DNA from: VYFG01 sp965248685
GTDB taxonomy: Bacteria > Pseudomonadota > Gammaproteobacteria > Arenicellales > Poriferihabitantaceae
Assembly: GCA_965248685.1 (NCBI GenBank)
Contig: CBDFKC010000003.1
Coordinates: forward strand, 2,914,001 to 2,978,000
Direction: 5' to 3'
Length of the DNA: 64,000 bases
The notes under the pieces are model-generated. The model was not told the origin of the DNA, ran no database searches, and saw nothing but the letters and a program-made list of their open reading frames with translations. Made by a program: the position numbers and the translations under genes. Below, one piece after another: positions 27,765 through 36,946 of this stretch (position 1 is the stretch's first letter; every line of letters begins with the position of its first letter).

Positions 27765-28586
27765 TTGATCCGAATGCTCCGATCTCACCGAAAACGCAAT
27801 TTGAAACAGTATCCGGGATTTGGTGGTGTAACCTGGGCATGTCTGATATTTCTTTATGGCCCACTAATCGTAATCACGTTGTACTCGTTCAATGAAATCA
27901 GATCTATAACCGTTTGGGGTGGGTTTAGCCTTTCCTGGTACGCCAAGGTTTTCAATAATGAATTGATTCAACGGGCTACCTATAATTCCATAGTCATCGC
28001 AATCTCGGCGGCGACGATTTCAACATTAATTGCAATTACTGCTGCGTTGGCGATTATCCGCAACAAGCGTTTTCGGGGCAGAGAACTCAGTATTGGAATT
28101 ATCAGTTTGCCCCTGCTGGTTCCCGAAATTGTAACTGCCATCGCGTCACTGGCATTTTTTGTCCTGATTGGATTTCCACTGGGAATTGGTAGCGTATTGC
28201 TAGCGCACACGGTATTTTGTATTCCGTTTGCTTATCTGCCCATTACCGCGCGACTCGAAGGTATTGAAGAATATTATGAAGAGGCAGCGAAAGATTTATA
28301 CGCAAATAATTGGCAGGCCTTTCGCTACGTCTTGCTTCCGATGATGCTGCCCGGAATTGTTGCAGGATTTATCCTCGCATTTATTATTTCCCTGGATGAT
28401 TTCATTATCACTAATATGGTTGCGGGGCCGGGGTCTACCACACTACCACTTGCAATCTATGGCATGGTACGGACCGGTTTGACTCCTGAAATAAATGCAT
28501 TGTCTACCCTGCTATTGCTAGTTTCCATAATTTTTGTCACACTTTCTTATGTATTGGCGAGAAAACGTGATTCGGTAGCAGATTAA
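27765..28586 (+). CDS. potC: ABC transporter permease, PotC type
   Basis: A 273-residue permease with six membrane segments and an EAA loop (EEAAKDLYANNWQAFRYVLL). The FSLSWYAKVFNN stretch after the first helix is the common PotC pattern. The start is TTG 27765 or the ATG at 27774; neither has a strong ribosome site, and the gap to the previous gene is only 11 bases. It pairs with the PotB-type subunit. Confidence 0.88.
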   Translation: MIRMLRSHRKRNLKQYPGFGGVTWACLIFLYGPLIVITLYSFNEIRSITVWGGFSLSWYAKVFNNELIQRATYNSIVIAISAATISTLIAITAALAIIRNKRFRGRELSIGIISLPLLVPEIVTAIASLAFFVLIGFPLGIGSVLLAHTVFCIPFAYLPITARLEGIEEYYEEAAKDLYANNWQAFRYVLLPMMLPGIVAGFILAFIISLDDFIITNMVAGPGSTTLPLAIYGMVRTGLTPEINALSTLLLLVSIIFVTLSYVLARKRDSVAD

Positions 28587-28643
28587 TTTAACTTCAATTT
28601 GCAATTTCCTTAAGCTATTAACCCTACCTACTTGGAGGAGAAC

Positions 28644-29678
28644 ATGAAAAAATTTCTTATAACGACGCTTGCTGCGTTTAGTATTGCTTTTGGGTCTAAC
28701 CCAATATTGGCCGCGGGTAAACTCAACATATACAACTGGTTTGAATATCTGCCTCAGGATTTGATCGATAAATTTTCCGCAGAGTATGACGTTGAAGTGA
28801 CCATGGACACCTATGACTCAAACGAATCACTTCTGGCAAGGTTGAAATCCGGCGTTACCGGCTATGATATCGCAGTACCCAGTGACTATATGGTACAGAT
28901 CATGATTGAAGAAGGGCTGCTCGAACAGGTCAATGCCTTCGAGTTGGATAATTTCAAACATATGGATCCGAATTATGTTGAAGTCTACTTTGACCCAGGT
29001 AGAAAATATTCTGTCCCCTATCAGTGGGGAACCACGGCCTTCGCCGTTGATACCGCAGTCTACAGCGGTGATATCGATACCCTGGAAATTATTTTCAATC
29101 CTCCCCCTGAGCTGCAAGGAAAAATTAATATGCTTAAGGACGTAAATGATGTTATCAATGCAGGACTACGCTATCTTGGGCTAGATCGCTGTAATGGTAA
29201 TCCCGAGGACTTGAAAAAGCTGAATGACTTGTTAACCAGCGCCAAAGAACACTGGCTAAGTTTCAATTCTGATGGTGCCAAGGAAGTATTGGTAACAGGT
29301 GACGTCGCTGTTGGCCAAATATGGAGTGGATTTGCAATGCGCGCAAGAGCGGAGAAACCAACTTTAAAGTATGCTTATCCGAAAGAAGGGTTTACCGGGT
29401 GGATGGATAATTTAGTTGCGCTGAAAGGTGCATCAAATCTTGATAATGCCAAGAACTTTATGAACTTCATGCTGGTACCTGAAAACGCAGCAATCCTGAC
29501 AAACTATGCGCGTTATGCAGCTGGTGTAATGGGTACCGAGCCGTTCCTTGACGAGGAACTTAAAACTGCCCACGAATCTAACTTGCCGGCTTCGGCGCCA
29601 GCGCCTGATTTTGTACCACCTTGTTCCCCGGATGTGGTTAAGCTTTATGACAGGATATGGACTAATTTATTGAAGTAA
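28644..29678 (+). CDS. potD: ABC transporter substrate-binding protein, PotD/PotF type
   Basis: The ATG at 28644 follows GGAGGAG and starts a signal peptide (KKFLITTLAAFSIAFG, cleavage near LAAG). The mature 320-residue protein opens with LNIYNWFEYLPQDL and has YDIAVPSDYMV and WGTTAFAVD, all standard for PotD/PotF. The ligand-side residues cannot be assigned by eye. It ends the four-gene transporter operon. A MITE-like repeat begins 4 bases after its stop and separates it from its probable terminator. Confidence 0.88.
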   Translation: MKKFLITTLAAFSIAFGSNPILAAGKLNIYNWFEYLPQDLIDKFSAEYDVEVTMDTYDSNESLLARLKSGVTGYDIAVPSDYMVQIMIEEGLLEQVNAFELDNFKHMDPNYVEVYFDPGRKYSVPYQWGTTAFAVDTAVYSGDIDTLEIIFNPPPELQGKINMLKDVNDVINAGLRYLGLDRCNGNPEDLKKLNDLLTSAKEHWLSFNSDGAKEVLVTGDVAVGQIWSGFAMRARAEKPTLKYAYPKEGFTGWMDNLVALKGASNLDNAKNFMNFMLVPENAAILTNYARYAAGVMGTEPFLDEELKTAHESNLPASAPAPDFVPPCSPDVVKLYDRIWTNLLK

Positions 29679-29682
29679 AGGT

Positions 29683-29931
29683 CTAGCCCGAATATTTCAT
29701 AAAGTTGGACACCAATTAACAAAAAGCTATAATGAATCAGAGTCTTACGACAGTTTTTAGGCAAAACTTACCGATACACTTTGTCCTTCTGGATTTAGGC
29801 GCCAATCTGGCGTCGCATCTTGAACGATCGACCTCGGACCATAGCTACGGCTATGCTTCTTCGTCCGATAGTCCAACCTGCTTAACCAGCTTGTCGCTAA
29901 ATTCCAGACCTTTATGAAATTTCCGGGCTAG
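29683..29931. mobile_element. MITE-like repeat, copy 1
   Basis: A 249-base unit with terminal inverted repeats: CTAGCCCGAATATTTCAT at the left, and a right end whose reverse complement begins CTAGCCCGGAAATTTCAT. About 20 of the first 22 bases match. Both ends carry CTAG, which may be a duplicated palindromic target. An internal hairpin CATAGC-TACG-GCTATG lies in the middle. It has no transposase; a short open frame inside is not protein-like. A second copy of about 92 percent identity by eye lies 105 bases on. It sits between potD and that operon's terminator. Confidence 0.8.
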
Positions 29932-29951
29932 TTAAATTTTGTTTGTTTAAA

Positions 29952-29973
29952 GGGAGCCAATTGGCTCCCTTTT
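29952..29973 (+). terminator. Rho-independent terminator of the PotABCD operon
   Basis: GGGAGCC-AATT-GGCTCCC followed by TTTT, with AAA in front of the stem, so it may work in both directions. It lies 274 bases after the potD stop; without the inserted repeat copy it would be about 25 bases away, the usual distance. Confidence 0.9.
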
Positions 29974-30036
29974 GCATTGGGATATCCAATGGGGTTGATC
30001 AACGCAGTATCGTAATATATCCGTTGTGTCCGACTA

Positions 30037-30284
30037 CTAGCCCAAATATTTCATAAAGGCGGACACCGATTAACTAAAAGCTAAAATGAATCAGAGTCTT
30101 ACGACAGTTTTTAGGCAAAACTTACTGAAACTCTTTGTCCTTCTGGATTTAGGCGTCAATCTGGCGTCGCATCTTGAACGATCGACCTCGAACCATAGCT
30201 GAAGCTATGCTTCTTCGCCCAATAGTCCAACCTGCTTAACCAGCTTGTCTCTAAATTCCAGACCTTTGCGAATTTCCGGGCTAG
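30037..30284. mobile_element. MITE-like repeat, copy 2
   Basis: A 248-base direct repeat of copy 1, with the same end motifs (left CTAGCCCAAATATTTCAT; right ending GGGCTAG). The internal hairpin is conserved in its stem but not its loop (CATAGC-TGAA-GCTATG), suggesting selection on, or recent inheritance of, the folded form. Its right-end CTAG supplies the stop codon of the minus-strand cupin gene. Confidence 0.8.
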
Positions 30285-30646
30285 GCAGCAATCATATAAA
30301 ACTTTTTTAGTGTTTCGGTGATATGCCAAGTACATTTGGCTCCTTTCGCTACAAAAAATGTATCCCCGGATGTGTAGGTTTCGGCCTGACCAGTTTCATT
30401 GGTTAATGTAACTGACCCCGCGAGTACCGTCATCATTTCATGAGCCGGGTAGCTTTCGATTTCTTCTTTGCAGGGGGCGCATTCCCAAACTCCAGTCAAG
30501 ATAGACCCATCGCCTGTCTGAAAGAAAGTATGATTGATCTCAGATTTATCTGTTGTTGTAAACGCATCGGAATTGGTAAAACTGGATGGTTGCATCCCTT
30601 CTGTTGGGTGACCATCAGTAAGCAATTTGTAAAAAGTATTGTTCAT
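30281..30646 (-). CDS. Cupin-domain protein
   Basis: A 121-residue single-domain cupin. The second half has the two-motif pattern: GVWECAPCKEEIESYPAHEMMTVL in motif 1 and GDTFFVAKGAKCTWHI in motif 2. The spacing is like the (R)-ureidoglycine/EutQ-like cupin_3 group, in which the protein wraps a small polar molecule. Metal ligands are not all the canonical His residues. The stop codon TAG lies in the terminal CTAG of the neighbouring repeat, so the original C-terminus may have been cut or replaced by a few residues. It is a single gene read leftward. Confidence 0.7.
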   Translation of the reverse strand: MNNTFYKLLTDGHPTEGMQPSSFTNSDAFTTTDKSEINHTFFQTGDGSILTGVWECAPCKEEIESYPAHEMMTVLAGSVTLTNETGQAETYTSGDTFFVAKGAKCTWHITETLKKFYMIAA

Positions 30647-30923
30647 AATTGTTTGTCCTTGGATTGTTATACTCTGGAAACGAATTTACTAGTGGCAGTT
30701 TACCGAATTAAATCCCGCCATGAAATACGTAGTGATTGAACCTTTTATTGATCTCGCGATCATCACTGTTTGTAATCAGTGAAATTTAACCTTGATACAC
30801 TACATCATAGGTATCCGAGGCCAGGTTGTCTTCAATTAGCGTATCTAATTAGAATAAATTCTGGTTAAAGCATTGGTCAAGTGTCGGTTAAATTGAAACA
30901 CAGGTATAGCGGGGAGAAAAAGC

Positions 30924-31775
30924 ATGATTTTGCAACGATTGTCAGAGTTTATTGGGCGCTCACTTGCGCACTATTTGACAAAGGAGCTACGGGACTACAA
31001 AAAATTCTCTGCCCATCGCCTGGAAACCCTTGCTACGGTCATGGTGCCGGGGGATGTGTTGCTGGTTGAGGGTAATCTCAGAATCAGTTCGGCAATCAAA
31101 TACTTAACCCAATCCAACTGGTCCCACGCGGCGCTGTATGTGGGTAACACTGAAATGCTGTCAAGTGTAGGGGCAGCATATAAGCAAGATGGAACTATCC
31201 ACAATAAGAGCCAGTTTAAATTAATAGAAGCTGACCTCGAACAGGGAGTATTAGCGGTTCCCCTGGAAAAATATGCTGGATTTAATATCCGTATTTGTCG
31301 CCCATTTAATCTTGATCCGACCGATCAAGCAAAATTGTGTCAATACATGATCGATAGTTTGGGGATGCAATATGATCTAAAAAACGTTGCGGATCTCGCT
31401 AGATACCTTGTGCCTAAGCCACCGGTACCACAACGATGGAGGCGAAAAATGTTGGCCTTAGGAAGTGCTGATCCGACTAGAGCGATTTGCTCATCGCTTA
31501 TCGCTAAGGCATTTCATTCCATCAATTACCCGATATTGCCCGATGTGTTTGATTGTGGTGCCAACAAGTTACGAGAAGAAATTTTACATGTTCGACACTA
31601 TAGCTTGTTTGCTCCCAGGGACTTCGATGTTTCCCCTTACTTCGAAGTAGTCAAACCAACCTTGATGAGTGGGTTCGACTATAAGTCGATTAGCTGGCAT
31701 AAACATTCGGAGGATTTCTTGTTGACCGGAGAATCAGATTTTGATTGTGTCCAATGTCGACGCCACGTAGGTTAA
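30924..31775 (+). CDS. YiiX/YebB-like NlpC/P60-type cysteine hydrolase
   Basis: A 283-residue protein with GGGGAG ahead of its ATG. It matches the permuted papain-like group: PGDVLLVEG (42-50), the catalytic His in NWSHAALYVG (H68), and the nucleophile Cys in RAICSSLIAKAF (C189), followed by YPILPD. Members are thought to cut amide or ester bonds in lipids or peptidoglycan fragments. No signal peptide is evident. Upstream, 277 bases separate it from the divergent cupin gene, with a small TCACTG/CAGTGA hairpin at about 30763-30782. Confidence 0.72.
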   Translation: MILQRLSEFIGRSLAHYLTKELRDYKKFSAHRLETLATVMVPGDVLLVEGNLRISSAIKYLTQSNWSHAALYVGNTEMLSSVGAAYKQDGTIHNKSQFKLIEADLEQGVLAVPLEKYAGFNIRICRPFNLDPTDQAKLCQYMIDSLGMQYDLKNVADLARYLVPKPPVPQRWRRKMLALGSADPTRAICSSLIAKAFHSINYPILPDVFDCGANKLREEILHVRHYSLFAPRDFDVSPYFEVVKPTLMSGFDYKSISWHKHSEDFLLTGESDFDCVQCRRHVG

Positions 31776-31831
31776 GCACTCATACCAGCTAGTATCTGAC
31801 CGAAACCTCTATGGGCGGGGAGGGCGGATAT

Positions 31832-33019
31832 TTAACGGACGTCGAATAGTGCTGCTGCTCCTTGTCCGCCAGCAATACACATTGATATCACAACATGTTT
31901 TGCCCCGCGCCGCTTGCCTTCGATCAGGCTGTGTCCGGTGAGCCTAGCGCCGGTCATGCCAAAAGGATGGCCAACCGAAATAGATCCACCATTGACATTA
32001 AATACATCATTGGAAATACCCAAATGATCGCGACAATAGATGGTTTGTACCGCAAACGCTTCGTTCAATTCCCATAAATCAATATCATCAATCTCCAGTT
32101 TCATTCGTTTTAGTAGTTTCGGAATGGCGAATATCGGACCAATTCCCATCTCGTCGGGCTCACAACCGGCCACGACCATGCCCCGATAAACCCCTAAAGG
32201 CTCCAGGCCACGCCGCTCTGCTTCTCGCGCTTCCATAACAACGCAGGCCGATGCGCCGTCAGATAACTGGCTGGCATTTCCAGCGGTTACAGATTTATCC
32301 GGTCCTCTGACAGGCTGTAGCATTCCGAGCCCGTCCAGTGTGGTCTGGGGTCGATTGCCTTCATCTTTGTCCAGAGTGACGGTGCTTCGTAAAAATTCCC
32401 CGGTGCTCTTGTCTTTGGTTTCCATTTCTGATTTTAGTGGAACCAATTCCTGGTCAAACAGGCCCTTCTGTTGAGCGGAGAACGTGCGTTGTTGACTTTG
32501 TAATGCGTAGCTGTCTTGTTGTTCCCGGGAGATACCATAGCGCTGGGCCACATTCTCTGCAGTATCGATCATGGGTAGAAATAGATCGGGCTTGTTTTGC
32601 TGTAACCAGGGCTCGTCGGCGTACCCCTGGTTTCTACTATTTTGTACCAGGGAAATGTGTTCGATACCACCCGCCATGACTACTGGCGCACCATCCATTA
32701 CCACTCGCTGTGCCGCAGTTGATATCGCCTGTAAACCTGAGGCGCAGTGGCGCGATACCACCATTCCAGCTGCGGTAACCGGTATTCCAGATCGGATTGC
32801 GGAAGTGCGCGCGATATTAAATCCCGTATGTCCTTCGGCGATACCGCAACCCATAATGACATCTTCGACCTCGGCGGGATCTAGCTTGGCCCGTTCCATC
32901 GCATGAGAAAATACATGGCCACCCAGGGTGGTAGGATGGGTAACATTAAATGCACCCCGGAACGCTTTTCCAATTGGGGTGCGGGCGGTTGAGACAATAA
33001 CGGCTTCGCGAATACTCAT
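31832..33019 (-). CDS. Acetyl-CoA acetyltransferase (thiolase II family)
   Basis: A 395-residue thiolase. The acyl-accepting cysteine is C92 in SRHCASGLQ. The C-terminal catalytic elements are NVNGGSISVGHPFGMTGAR (His) and MCIAGGQGAA (second Cys). The N-terminal VIVSTARTPIGKAFRGAF is standard. The family either condenses two acetyl-CoA or cleaves 3-ketoacyl-CoA; with CoA ligases and crotonases elsewhere in the window, degradation is more likely. It is a single-gene unit with no fadB partner. Confidence 0.88.
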   Translation of the reverse strand: MSIREAVIVSTARTPIGKAFRGAFNVTHPTTLGGHVFSHAMERAKLDPAEVEDVIMGCGIAEGHTGFNIARTSAIRSGIPVTAAGMVVSRHCASGLQAISTAAQRVVMDGAPVVMAGGIEHISLVQNSRNQGYADEPWLQQNKPDLFLPMIDTAENVAQRYGISREQQDSYALQSQQRTFSAQQKGLFDQELVPLKSEMETKDKSTGEFLRSTVTLDKDEGNRPQTTLDGLGMLQPVRGPDKSVTAGNASQLSDGASACVVMEAREAERRGLEPLGVYRGMVVAGCEPDEMGIGPIFAIPKLLKRMKLEIDDIDLWELNEAFAVQTIYCRDHLGISNDVFNVNGGSISVGHPFGMTGARLTGHSLIEGKRRGAKHVVISMCIAGGQGAAALFDVR

Positions 33020-33285
33020 AAAAACTATACTTGGTGATTTTTCGGTAATTTACATTCTGGTGACGATAAAATACCATGGTTCAGCCACTAGACGTTTGCA
33101 ATCCGGTCAATCTTTGGCCCAGATACAAATATTCACAGTTCAGCTCAAAGTAATTGATCCAAAGAAACTGGATTTTAGACTTTCGACGTACCCAGGGCAT
33201 TAACAAATGATCAATTTAGATCTACTATTTTCCAGGTTCATTTATCATCTGCAGTTGGAATACAGCTGGTACCGATTTACATATT

Positions 33286-34404
33286 GTGAGTAGACTAGCT
33301 CCATTCAGGATGTGTGATTCAATATTTAGTGCGAATGGGTCCTGTTGTTTGCTTAAAAACTTGGCACGAAAGTATTTCGTTCTAGCAGTTGGCTGTATAT
33401 TTCTCTATGTGTTGCTCATGATTTTGCCTCAAATTTCCACTGCCGGCGTGGTTGAATCAGATTTTTATCCTCATCCTCTTGTGAGAAGTAAGCATATCCA
33501 AACGATCTCGCCTAGCCTGTTTCAAGGAGGCGCTGGGAAATCGTATATACGTCAAAGGCTTGAAACCCCGGACGGTGATTTTCTTGACCTCGATTGGTTC
33601 CCACAAAACCAGCATGCTAGGAATTTGGTTGTCCTGATGCACGGATTGGGCGGTTCCTCTGCTTCAAACTATATCAAGCGAGTCGGTAGTGAACTGGTGA
33701 ATGCTGGCTTCAGGGTTGTGGTGTTTAATCTGAGAGGTGCCACTGGCCCAAACCGCTTGCCCCAAACCTATCACTCTGGTGAAACTGCTGATCTTCAGTA
33801 TATGTTGAACCATCTAATTGATACTATCGCAACGGATGCTATCTATATCGCTGGATTTTCTCTGGGTGGAAACATGATTTTAAAGTGGCTTGGAGAGAAC
33901 CAGGGACAATTGGTAATTAAAAAGGCGGTGGCGGTTTCAGTGCCGTTCGATTTATCCGCCGTGTCTAATCGCCTGAATAAGGGAGGTTCAAAATTTTATC
34001 GCTTCAGCCTGCTTAAAAATATGCGTGCCGTATTGCGACAAAAAGAATCACTGTTAAAAAATATCATCGATCTGAGGCAGGCATATGCCGCAAAAACATT
34101 TCACGAGTTTGACGATATCGTGACCGCGCCATTAAATAGTTTTCGCGATGTCGATGATTACTATTCTCGTAGTAGCTCGAAACAATTTTTACGATTTATT
34201 GATACCAAAACCTTGATAGTTCAGTCCAGGGATGATCCATTTGTTCCGATTTCTTCGCTACCAGATGCTACTGAGTTAGGGCCGGGGGTGACCCTTGAGC
34301 TAAGTGATAAGGGAGGACATGTCGGATTTATTGCCAGGGGCAGGGGACTGTCTCTAAAATATTGGTTGCCGGAGCGGATCAGCGCTTTTTTTAGTAAGAA
34401 TTAG
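33286..34404 (+). CDS. YheT-like alpha/beta hydrolase
   Basis: A 372-residue protein, start uncertain (GTG 33286 or ATG 33310). A hydrophobic stretch (FVLAVGCIFLYVLLMIL) near residues 32-48 should anchor it in the membrane, which typical cytoplasmic YheT lacks. The hydrolase domain begins at HPLVRSKHIQTI (family hallmark) and has VVLMHGLGGSS (oxyanion/HG motif), the nucleophile elbow GFSLGG, an acid in SRDDPFVP and the final His in GGHVGF. It is probably an esterase of unknown substrate. Confidence 0.78.
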   Translation: MSRLAPFRMCDSIFSANGSCCLLKNLARKYFVLAVGCIFLYVLLMILPQISTAGVVESDFYPHPLVRSKHIQTISPSLFQGGAGKSYIRQRLETPDGDFLDLDWFPQNQHARNLVVLMHGLGGSSASNYIKRVGSELVNAGFRVVVFNLRGATGPNRLPQTYHSGETADLQYMLNHLIDTIATDAIYIAGFSLGGNMILKWLGENQGQLVIKKAVAVSVPFDLSAVSNRLNKGGSKFYRFSLLKNMRAVLRQKESLLKNIIDLRQAYAAKTFHEFDDIVTAPLNSFRDVDDYYSRSSSKQFLRFIDTKTLIVQSRDDPFVPISSLPDATELGPGVTLELSDKGGHVGFIARGRGLSLKYWLPERISAFFSKN

Positions 34405-34439
34405 TTTTATGTTGAAACTTTTCAGAGTACCCATTCAAA

Positions 34440-35278
34440 ACCAATCAAATCAAGCTAGGCCCGGCGGTAGTAGTGATGCCATTTTACGAACCGGTGAGAT
34501 TAATCGAAGGTATTTTCCACATTGATCAGCTCACCGAAGGTCGTTTCGTTCTCGGATTGGGTACGGGATATCAGCCCAGGGAATTTACCAAATTCAGTTT
34601 TGATATTGACAATCGTTTGGAGCGCGGCATGGAGATCTGGGGCGAATTGCACGAGGCCCAGGTTACCCATGTTATCGATTATCAAGGGAAGCATATCCGA
34701 GTTGACAATGCTGAACTTTCAATTGTTCCTTACCAATATCCCATTCCAGTATTCGCTGTTGGCAATGCGCCTGAAGTCAGGCGGCGGATTCTCGAACGCA
34801 ATGCTACTCCCCTGGCCGGGGTTGGTGCCCAACCTCCTGCTTTGTTTAAAACGCTGAGAGGGTTGCTCACTGAAACAGCAACCGAACTCGGAATAGGCGA
34901 TTCAACCATCCCTTTTGCAACCCGGCGTTACGTCTATATTACCAATGATCGTCGACAGGCGTTATTGGCGCGGAACAGGTTCTGCACCACAATAGACTGG
35001 TAACAAACATGCGCAAGCGAAATCCTGATATGGACGGTGCTTTTCTAAACGCACCTGCATTTGAAAACGAACCATCGGTCGAAAAAATGTTGGAATACTC
35101 GTTGACCGGCTCGGCCCAAGAAGTTGCCGAGAAGATTGTCAATGAAAGCCTCGACTACGGTACAACCCATATCAGCACATTTTTTCAGTTTGCAAATATG
35201 TTCCACCAGCAGACGTTAGCTTCCTTGGAATTATTCCGTGCAGATGCAATTCCCGCAGTAAAGAAAGAATTGAGATAG
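34440..35278 (+). pseudogene. Broken LLM-class flavin-dependent oxidoreductase
   Basis: Luciferase-like monooxygenase sequence in two frames. The first part (to the stop at 35001) reads IKLGPAVVVMPFYEPVRLIE and GRFVLGLGTGYQPREF, the usual middle of the protein. Around 34971 the frame is lost: the next frame continues AEQVLHHNRLVTNMRKRNPD and then GSAQEVAEKIV to the end at 35278. One missing base explains the break. The first 70-80 residues of a normal LLM protein are also absent upstream. So this is a 5'-truncated, frameshifted remnant, probably non-functional. Confidence 0.8.
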
Positions 35279-35323
35279 TGCTATGAAATCGAATCAGTAT
35301 AATCCAGATTGTTGAACTATCTG

Positions 35324-36598
35324 TCAGCCAGGTCCGATTTCTACTTCAACTTTGTTCTGGAGAGATTTTTCCACTGTGTTGGTCTGATTATCTATTAGCA
35401 ATTTTTTAGACCGAGCCAACAGTACTGCTGCTATCGCAAGGTTGATCAGATTAAAACCAGTTGCATTGATAAACGACAAGGTGTAGTTCCCGGTCAGATC
35501 ATGCAATGCGCCCGACATCCAACCGCCTAGTGCCATCCCGGCGGTTGTTGCCACGAAAACTAATCCGATTCGATGACCCGCCTCGGTAGAAAGAAAGTAT
35601 CTCCTTATGATTATTGTATAGGAAGGTACTATCCCGCCCTGGGCTAAGCCGAATGCTGCCGATACCAGGTATAGGCCAGTACGCGTATCAACAAATAGAA
35701 AGAGAAATATAACGAAACCTTGTAAGGCCGAACCCAATATTAAGGTTTTCAATCCGCCTATCCGATCGGAAATCCATCCGGACAGTATTCGACTCACAAT
35801 TCCAAAGCCGAGCATCAGACTTAGCATGAAGGCACCATCTTTTGCCTCCAGGCCAAGATCAATTACATGGGGCACAATATGAATTTGGGGCATAGCCATC
35901 GCGACGCAGCAACCGATTCCAGCAACGCACAACAGCACTTGGAGTTGGACTTTGGAAAACCCTAGTGGACGTTGCCAATTTTCAGCCGCTGAATTGGAAT
36001 CTAATTTCTGATCGTTGCTGATTTTTCTCAAGTAAATCAGTGAAAGTAGTGGCATGGTGAACGCGCAAATCAGCGCCAGATTGACAAAGCTGGCACGCCA
36101 GCCAATGTTGTCTATCCAGCCTTGTATGATTGGCGGCCAAATGGCGCCCCCAACGTAACTCCCGCTGATAACCACGCCTACGGCAAGCCCTCGTCTTTTG
36201 TCGAACCATTGAGAAATATCGGCAACTAACGGACCGAATGCAAAGGCACTGCCAAAGAATCCGCACATGATGGCTAGGACAAAAGTCATGCTCCAGAATC
36301 CATTGGCAATACTGGTCAGGTATAGCCCCAGAGGAAGACATACAGACCCGAGAAGTGCCAGTCGTGCAATGCCAAATCTATCCACCATTTGCCCGAGGAA
36401 TATATTTCCGAGACCAAAGGCGATCATAAACAAGGTGTAGGGTAATGCTCCGATACCATGACCAATACCAAATTCATGAGTGGCCGGAACCAACACCATG
36501 ATAGAGGCGTACATGGCGGAGATTGTGATGGTCATCAGGACGAGAGAATTTATCGCCCGGAGAATAGGGTAGATTGACAGGGTTGGTGATTGGTTCAT
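35324..36598 (-). CDS. MFS transporter, oxalate/formate- or monocarboxylate-porter-like
   Basis: From the Met at 36598 (alternative upstream start at 36676) the protein has 424 residues and about 12 membrane segments. GQMVDRFGIARLAL after helix 2 and WISDRIGGLKTLIL after helix 8 are the paired MFS loop motifs. WFDKRRGLAVGVVISGSYVGGAIWPP is typical of the OFA/MCT branch, which moves small carboxylates by proton symport or exchange. No obvious pathway gene is linked except the aldehyde dehydrogenase upstream. Confidence 0.82.
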   Translation of the reverse strand: MNQSPTLSIYPILRAINSLVLMTITISAMYASIMVLVPATHEFGIGHGIGALPYTLFMIAFGLGNIFLGQMVDRFGIARLALLGSVCLPLGLYLTSIANGFWSMTFVLAIMCGFFGSAFAFGPLVADISQWFDKRRGLAVGVVISGSYVGGAIWPPIIQGWIDNIGWRASFVNLALICAFTMPLLSLIYLRKISNDQKLDSNSAAENWQRPLGFSKVQLQVLLCVAGIGCCVAMAMPQIHIVPHVIDLGLEAKDGAFMLSLMLGFGIVSRILSGWISDRIGGLKTLILGSALQGFVIFLFLFVDTRTGLYLVSAAFGLAQGGIVPSYTIIIRRYFLSTEAGHRIGLVFVATTAGMALGGWMSGALHDLTGNYTLSFINATGFNLINLAIAAVLLARSKKLLIDNQTNTVEKSLQNKVEVEIGPG

Positions 36599-36605
36599 CG
36601 GGCGA

Positions 36606-36827
36606 TTATATCCACGAAGCAAAGCTAGCAGTATATTTAGCGTGTGAATTGCGGCACAACTTGAATCCGTGGACAACCCTGCCGAGCATCACATCGTGAA
36701 AACCATCTGCGGATACTACTATGATGGCCCGGCCATCAAATCTCTCCACCCGTGTACTTGCCTTGGTGGGAAAGTATGCGGTGGTCGTTCCCGCTATGCC
36801 TCCACCAATAACAACTATAACGTACAT
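36606..36827 (-). pseudogene. Remnant of FAD-dependent amino acid oxidase/dehydrogenase N-terminus
   Basis: A 73-codon frame opens with YVIVVIGGGIAGTTTAYFPT, a clear N-terminal FAD-binding loop (GGGIAGTTTAY) in the style of DadA/DAO proteins. The sequence then degenerates with no family resemblance and stops. The rest of a 400-residue enzyme is absent, so it is a relic left between the MFS and aldehyde dehydrogenase genes. Confidence 0.5.
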
Positions 36828-36946
36828 CGAAGCTGAACTTTTAGTTCACTTCCTCTTAATACTATTCTGCAAAAAGGTAAACACAGAATTCATCTTGGGC
36901 GCTATGCTGGAGAATAATTACGAGTTGTTGCTTATCCGAGAAAGTT

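Noticed and set aside
29732..29917. 61-codon open frame inside repeat copy 1
   Set aside because: It is not kept open in copy 2 and has no ribosome site; it is a by-product of the repeat.
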